A stretch of DNA of 64,000 bases from Candidatus Woesearchaeota archaeon B3_Woes (GTDB lineage: Archaea; Nanobdellota; Nanobdellia; Woesearchaeales; B3-WOES): the NCBI GenBank assembly GCA_005222965.1, contig NJBG01000001.1:146323-210322 (forward strand), given 5' to 3'. Position 1 is the first letter of the stretch. Every line of letters starts with the position of its first letter. Positions 59,922 through 64,000 of this stretch are shown here, piece after piece. Made by a program: the position numbers and the translations under genes. The notes beneath the pieces were generated by a model that had not been told where the DNA came from, did not search any database, and worked only from the letters and a program-made list of their open reading frames with translations.

Positions 59922-59969
59922 TTGCCTATGCTTTACCACCCCCAAGAATTAAGCATAGGCAATTTTTTT
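59922..59969 (+). terminator. Hairpin plus T-run terminator after ftsZ
   Basis: A perfect 12-bp stem TTGCCTATGCTT (59922-59933) with AAGCATAGGCAA (59951-59962), 17-base loop, is followed by seven T. This looks like a bacterial intrinsic terminator, while most other ends in this window show only T-runs. Confidence 0.78.
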
Positions 59970-60007
59970 ACTAATATTTATAAATAGATTAGAGTTTAAC
60001 TCGTTCT

Positions 60008-60787
60008 ATGACACTAAACATAATAGGCATTGGTCTGGGTGATGAAAAAGATATTACCTTAAAGGGCCTTGAATTAGTTAAAAAATCTGACTTAATCTAT
60101 TTAGAAAAATATACTTCTAAACTTAATTGTGATTTGTCTAAACTTGAAGAATTATATGGGAAAAAGATTATACTAGCTAATAGAGAGCTAGTTGAATGTC
60201 AGGAAACGAAGTTTCCTGAGCATGATCGGAAATCAGGATTTCCGACAAACAAAAATGAAATTATTGAAAACTCTAAAAACAAAGAGGTTGCTTTTTTAGT
60301 TATAGGTGATGTTTTTGGAGCAACAACCCATATTGATATTCTGCAAAGAGCTAAAAAAGAAGGGATTAAAGTAAATATTGTTCATAATACTTCTATTTTG
60401 AATGCTGTTAGTGAAACAGGATTATCCCTTTATAATTTTGGAAAAGTTACTTCAATCCCTTTTGAAAATAAAGATGTTGTCTCTCCAATAAAAGTTTTAG
60501 AAGACAACCAAAAATCAGGCCTTCATACACTGTTTTTGCTTGATCTTAAGCCTGATGAGGAAAAATTTATGTCTGTAAACACAGCAATTGAATATTTAAT
60601 AAAAAATAAAATTGATGCAAATACTTTATCAATAGCTTGTTGTGGTTTAGGCTCTGAAAAACAAATTATTAAAGCTGGTAAATTAAAAGACTTAAAAGAA
60701 AAGAAATTCAATATCTATCCTCAATGCTTAATAATCCCAGGAAAACTACATTTCATTGAAGAAGAATACTTAAAACTATTCATCTAA
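60008..60787 (+). CDS. dphB: Diphthine synthase, carrying an in-frame 51-nt insertion
   Basis: 259 residues. It starts MTLNIIGIGLGDEKDITLKG, with YLEKYTS, GDVFGATTHIDI and the later CCGLGSEKQIIKAG and LIIPGKLHFIEEEYL as in the DphB/Dph5 methyltransferase. It methylates the diphthamide precursor on elongation factor 2 with SAM. Between NRELVE and KNEIIENSKN is a 17-residue insert (CQETKFPEHDRKSGFPT) absent from the Pyrococcus protein as I recall it. It is encoded by a double-hairpin element. The insert falls in a loop region, so the enzyme may remain active. TTTATAAA box about 27 nt before the ATG, leaderless. Confidence 0.92.
   Translation: MTLNIIGIGLGDEKDITLKGLELVKKSDLIYLEKYTSKLNCDLSKLEELYGKKIILANRELVECQETKFPEHDRKSGFPTNKNEIIENSKNKEVAFLVIGDVFGATTHIDILQRAKKEGIKVNIVHNTSILNAVSETGLSLYNFGKVTSIPFENKDVVSPIKVLEDNQKSGLHTLFLLDLKPDEEKFMSVNTAIEYLIKNKIDANTLSIACCGLGSEKQIIKAGKLKDLKEKKFNIYPQCLIIPGKLHFIEEEYLKLFI
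60197..60247 (+). repeat. 51-nt double-hairpin element inside dphB
   Basis: TGTC, then the hairpin AGGAAAC-GAA-GTTTCCT, a spacer near GAGCATGATC, the hairpin GGAAATC-AGG-ATTTCC and GACA at the end. TGTC/GACA are terminal inverted repeats. Length 51 nt, translated as 17 codons without stop; gapless counterpart in the YkgJ-family gene at 55114-55164. Confidence 0.78.
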
Positions 60788-60827
60788 ATACAAAAAAAGA
60801 AAAATATTTTTAGTATTTTCAGTTTAA

Positions 60828-61703
60828 TTAACTATAAAGTTCTTGTACTCCTGCAATATCTCCAGCTTCTAAAGTTCTTTTCTTGGTTTCGCCGTAACTT
60901 GCATAGCCATACATTGTTTGTTCTGAGCATTCGCTTGTGTATAAATCGCCTAATCCAACACTATGCCCTAGTTCATGTGTGGCTATATTCTCAAAGTCCA
61001 TCTTGCCTGCTTCTCCTATACCCCAGTCAAAGTCTACATCATCAAATATCATGTCCCACTCAACAAGCTCTCTGAATGGTGGTGGTCCACCGAATATTCC
61101 CCAAACAATTGTTATTGCTATTGCATTTTCATAGCCAACATCTGCAAAATACACTTCGTTCTTGTTATCTGGACTTTCTAAATCTGCTCCGTCAACAATT
61201 CCTGTGGTTTCATCACCAAGAATTTCAACTCCGGCTGCTGTCTCCCATTTTCCAACATCACTAGCAAAGTTGCTTGTTACAAAAATTCCATCTAATCCTC
61301 TTGTATTCACTGGATTAACTATATAAGGTTCGATTGTTCTCCACTTTGTTCCTTTTGCCAGGAAACCATAACAAGAGCTTGTATCTGGTGTTGGTTCTTC
61401 TCCTCCGCCTGTGCAGTCAGCACAAGATGCATCTTCCCATCCTTGGCACACACCGTCATTATTACATCCAGTTTGTTTTCCAAATCCTTTTTTGTAATCT
61501 ATGAAAGCATATCCTTCTACAACTCGTCCGTGGTCTATTGCTTTCCCTAGACTAAAAACTCCAGGAGCAACTTCTACAGCATGTGAAGGTATAGCTATTA
61601 TTCCCTGTCTGTGTTGTGGTGCGAAATCTGGTTTTACTGCTAACACTAGGGCTACTGAAAACACTAATGCTATAAATCCCACTAATATTAAATGTTTTTT
61701 CAT
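60828..61703 (-). CDS. Secreted matrixin-like metalloprotease
   Basis: 291 residues. A signal peptide (1-22, ending LVLAVK) is followed by a short Cys-rich insert (CNNDGVCQGWEDASCADC, 80-97) of unknown fold, then the catalytic domain with zinc motif HELGHSVGLGD at 243-253 (three ligands in HExxHxxGxxD form) and the later met-turn candidate QTMYGYASYG. Secreted zinc protease; substrate unknown. AGGAGG lies before the ATG. Similar exported matrixins are seen in DPANN genomes and may act on surface or host proteins; that is inference. Confidence 0.85.
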   Translation of the reverse strand: MKKHLILVGFIALVFSVALVLAVKPDFAPQHRQGIIAIPSHAVEVAPGVFSLGKAIDHGRVVEGYAFIDYKKGFGKQTGCNNDGVCQGWEDASCADCTGGGEEPTPDTSSCYGFLAKGTKWRTIEPYIVNPVNTRGLDGIFVTSNFASDVGKWETAAGVEILGDETTGIVDGADLESPDNKNEVYFADVGYENAIAITIVWGIFGGPPPFRELVEWDMIFDDVDFDWGIGEAGKMDFENIATHELGHSVGLGDLYTSECSEQTMYGYASYGETKKRTLEAGDIAGVQELYS

Positions 61704-61803
61704 TATTACCTCCTATTAATCTTTAAGTAGTAATTGATATATGTATTTAAATATTTCTATATTTAAAGATATTAATAGAAGTAGCTAAATTTTTTGATGA
61801 AGA

Positions 61804-62250
61804 TTAGGATTCTAGATTATGGGGAAAGTCCCTTGTTATTTCTTCTAATTTACTTTCATCAATATATATCATATCTGTTTGTTCATGATAAGTGGTAGAA
61901 GTTGGATGTTCTGTTTCTGACATAAGTCTTAGTACAGCGTTTATCCTTGACATATCATTATAAGCCTCAATAAGACCAGAAATTTCGCTTTCTAATCCAT
62001 CAACTTTTTCCAATTTTGGTACTAATAATTGTAGTCTAAGCATAGACTGTGTTAAACAATTAATTATATAGTGATTTACAGCAACAATTGTTTGCTGATA
62101 TGTAGAAACTACAGCATCTTCTCTTTCTTGTTTCACAGCTTTAGTTATTTCTTCCCTTATATCTTCTGGAAGATTCTCTAAAATTTCTAGAGTGTCATCT
62201 GAAATTGAATATAGGCTATCTTTATTTGCATCCTTTTTTGTTCCTGTCAT
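61804..62250 (-). CDS. Hypothetical helical protein
   Basis: 148 residues, helical, acidic at the N-terminus (SISDDTLEILENLPEDIREE). A central amphipathic helix (LRLQLLVPKLEKVDGLESE) suggests oligomerisation. No motif or family is recognised. The next gene upstream is the HD protein at 62327, same strand, 76 nt gap. The gap 61704-61803 is empty. Confidence 0.6.
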   Translation of the reverse strand: MTGTKKDANKDSLYSISDDTLEILENLPEDIREEITKAVKQEREDAVVSTYQQTIVAVNHYIINCLTQSMLRLQLLVPKLEKVDGLESEISGLIEAYNDMSRINAVLRLMSETEHPTSTTYHEQTDMIYIDESKLEEITRDFPHNLES

Positions 62251-62326
62251 TTTTTAAATAATTAATCATACAGAGATTAAAATCTCTCTTTGTTTTGCTT
62301 TTTTTCAAAATTAATAATTTTTGTTT

Positions 62327-62938
62327 TTATTTATATCCAAGAAGTTCTTTAATTTCCCTGATATGCCTTTTTTTTCCTTCTTGTCTCAATTCCCTTGCTG
62401 ATTGTGTGAAATAATGATGTCGCTCTAAAAAAACAATAAGACCTTCATACCATTCTTTTGGTGTTTTTTGAATACCATGTTTTGCTAACTCCAGTCTTAA
62501 TAATTCTGTTTTAATATAGAAATCTTCTCTTCCAAGGTTGTCTAAATCTGCATCGCACATTATTTCTTCTAATTTTGTTTTTGGATTTTGAAGTATTCCT
62601 GTTGCCATTATTTCTGTTGCCATTATAATACCAGAAATAACCTCTATGTCTTGCGGACTGTAACCAAAATTTGGCAATGACTTTCTTGCAATCTCTACTC
62701 CAATTGGTTCATTATTTTGATATTGTTCCAAAAATCCCATATCATGACATAATCCACCTGTTTTTAGTAAAATAAGTTTTTCCCCTGATACGCCTTCTAA
62801 TCTAGCATACCTCTCAATTGCTGGCAATACATCATCTCTGGTATGGGGTAAACCATGAAAAAAGAGATCTGGTGAAAGTTCTCTTTCTAATCTTCCAAAT
62901 ACATATTTCTCTGCTGCAGCATAATCTGGTTTTATCAT
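62327..62938 (-). CDS. HD-domain phosphohydrolase
   Basis: 203 residues. The HD motif is CHDMGF, with a preceding HGLPHTRDDVLPAIERY (first His) and a later DADLDNLGREDF (Asp). This is the HD superfamily order H...HD...D, seen in metal-dependent phosphohydrolases acting on nucleotides or cyclic nucleotides. The substrate is unknown; hydrolysis of the product of the RelA/SpoT-like protein at 25125 is a thought without evidence. The gene stands alone. Confidence 0.82.
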   Translation of the reverse strand: MIKPDYAAAEKYVFGRLERELSPDLFFHGLPHTRDDVLPAIERYARLEGVSGEKLILLKTGGLCHDMGFLEQYQNNEPIGVEIARKSLPNFGYSPQDIEVISGIIMATEIMATGILQNPKTKLEEIMCDADLDNLGREDFYIKTELLRLELAKHGIQKTPKEWYEGLIVFLERHHYFTQSARELRQEGKKRHIREIKELLGYK

Positions 62939-63187
62939 GATATTGTAATTTATAACTACTGATAAATAGTATACTGTATTTAAATCTTACGAAATTATAG
63001 AACTTTCTTTAAATGCTTCTCATTAACACTATAACTCTTATTACTTTCATCTTTACTTTAAGTTTAAATATTCTTAATAATTTTATTGCATCCCTATTTT
63101 AAAATAATAAAAAACGAAAGGTTTAAATAGAACTTGTTATAATATTTGTCATTGATTAATGGTAACAGTATAGAAAAGGAAAGTAAA

Positions 63188-64000
63188 ATGGTTATGGAAA
63201 ATACAGAATACAAATTGCACCAATTAGGGCAACTTGTAGCTCAACCAACACAAAGCGGTATAGAACTTTCAAGCCAAGATTTGGAAGACTTAAATACATT
63301 ACTAGAGGATGGACTAAAACACCCCCTTCTTAGTGTAAATCAGCATGCTTTAGATTTAATAAGTAATGGCATAAAAAATGAAGTATTTGGAGATAGAAGT
63401 AATAGAGATCTATGGGGAAATTTAATAACTAGTCTTGAAGAAATAGCCCAGCATTCTCGTCATCTAAAATTAAGGGAAGATACATTAAGATGCCTAGCAC
63501 TTTTCCCATTAGAAATGCAGCAATACTTAGGCATTGATTTTCCAACTGATTTAAATGGAATGAGTTCTGAAATAATTAATGAAGTTTACAGAAGTAGTTA
63601 TGAGCCTAATATATTCTATACTGAAAGTGGTGAATTTAGGGAAAAAGCAAAAGAACATACTGAAAAAGAAGGAGGGAGTATTCATGACATTAATAGTAGA
63701 GGATGTTTTTATTCAGATGTTTTTAAACAGTGTTTAGTTCATCCTTATATTAACCAATTTTTTAAAGAACAAAGAGATAATACAATATATCCATTTATGA
63801 GATTAAGGTATTTTGAATATATATTACATGAAGTAACCCATGGATTAATTGATTCTGTTCAGAAAGATGAAAAAATTTTGTCCCCGGCTTTGGAAGAACA
63901 TGTCACTTCATTATCTGCACACCAAATAACAGCAGATTATGCATATAAAATAACTAGGGGAAGAATAATCCCAAAATTATATGATGCTTTTGTTAGAAAT
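63188..64000 (+). CDS. Putative zincin (HEVTH) protein, N-terminal part (partial)
   Basis: The frame starts at ATG 63188 and stays open to the window end (271 codons seen). The first 200 residues are helical and acidic, with segments LSSQDLEDLNTLLEDGLKHP and NRDLWGNLITSLEEIAQHS. Residues 214-218 are HEVTH, followed by GLIDSVQKDEKILSPALEEH: a zinc-binding HExxH helix with a downstream Glu candidate ligand. It is not secreted (no signal peptide). A TTTAAATAG box lies about 60 nt upstream and GGAAAG just before the ATG. Function unknown. Confidence 0.68.
   Translation, partial: MVMENTEYKLHQLGQLVAQPTQSGIELSSQDLEDLNTLLEDGLKHPLLSVNQHALDLISNGIKNEVFGDRSNRDLWGNLITSLEEIAQHSRHLKLREDTLRCLALFPLEMQQYLGIDFPTDLNGMSSEIINEVYRSSYEPNIFYTESGEFREKAKEHTEKEGGSIHDINSRGCFYSDVFKQCLVHPYINQFFKEQRDNTIYPFMRLRYFEYILHEVTHGLIDSVQKDEKILSPALEEHVTSLSAHQITADYAYKITRGRIIPKLYDAFVRN

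Overview
The window is a compact, AT-rich (roughly 30% GC by eye) archaeal chromosome segment. An archaeal informational gene set identifies it: aIF5B, aRF1, aIF5A with a hypusine site, a histone, r-proteins L1, L10/P0, L12, L11, L15e, L37Ae, L40e and S15, RNA polymerase subunit P, prefoldin beta, archaeal CCA-adding enzyme, ATP-dependent DNA ligase, XPD-type helicase and diphthamide genes. Many genes carry a TTTATA-type box about 25 nt before the ATG, which predicts leaderless mRNAs; genes inside operons use GGAGG/GGTGAT Shine-Dalgarno sites. Small genes, sparse biosynthesis, bacterial-type acquisitions (glpX, class II aldolase, leucyl-tRNA synthetase, asd) and Cys-rich or beta-helix surface proteins point to a DPANN lineage of the Woesearchaeota/Pacearchaeota kind. 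This placement is inference.

Layout. 0-10 kb: a large surface protein, aIF5B, a DRG GTPase, a GT4-like glycosyltransferase, an MscS channel and a Cys-repeat membrane protein. 10-19 kb: translation core (UPF0147, prefoldin beta, rpoP, L37Ae, a tRNA-Pro with three introns, aRF1, cis-prenyltransferase, a two-PP-loop diphthamide amidase fusion, the L1-L10-L12 stalk operon). 19-25 kb: PEP synthase and an anaerobic ribonucleotide reductase operon whose NrdD carries an N-terminal NrdR zinc ribbon and is preceded by a tandem pair of NrdR-box-like palindromes. 25-33 kb: a RelA/SpoT-like protein, TrmJ-like methyltransferase, site-2 protease, L40e/aIF5A/histone, CCA enzyme, a PopT-like DUF368 protein and L11. 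33-44 kb: gluconeogenic FBPase and aldolase, XPD, DHH nuclease with S15, phosphoglucose/phosphomannose isomerase, PRPP synthetase and L15e. 44-51 kb: membrane proteins, an NFACT C-terminal half, tRNA-Gln and a bacterial-type LeuRS. 51.4-54.2 kb: an accessory patch with tRNA-Arg, asd and a DMT transporter separated by hairpin-rich, mutually inverted repeats. 54-64 kb: small zinc proteins, cold shock protein, DNA ligase, nitroreductase, FtsZ, DphB, a secreted matrixin-like protease, an HD protein and a truncated HEVTH zincin.

The strongest unusual signals are these. (1) The tRNA-Pro(UGG) gene folds perfectly only after removal of three introns, one inside the acceptor stem at 3/4 and one in the T-loop at 59/60. 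(2) The NrdR-NrdD fusion lies behind its own NrdR-like operators and a short leader ORF, suggesting a self-repressing enzyme. (3) Two 51-nt double-hairpin elements are inserted in frame, in the same reading frame and orientation, in dphB and a ykgJ-family gene, resembling Rickettsia palindromic elements. (4) Partial tRNA duplications next to tRNA-Gln and tRNA-Arg both have a period of exactly 88 bp and enclose hairpin pairs. (5) Inverted repeats frame asd and the DMT transporter.

Metabolically, PpsA, aldolase, FBPase and PGI/PMI form the upper gluconeogenic path toward sugar phosphates for glycosylation, and Prs plus NrdD/NrdG supply nucleotides. Dph6-like and DphB proteins serve diphthamide formation; UppS and a PopT-like protein would make and recycle the polyprenyl-phosphate carrier.
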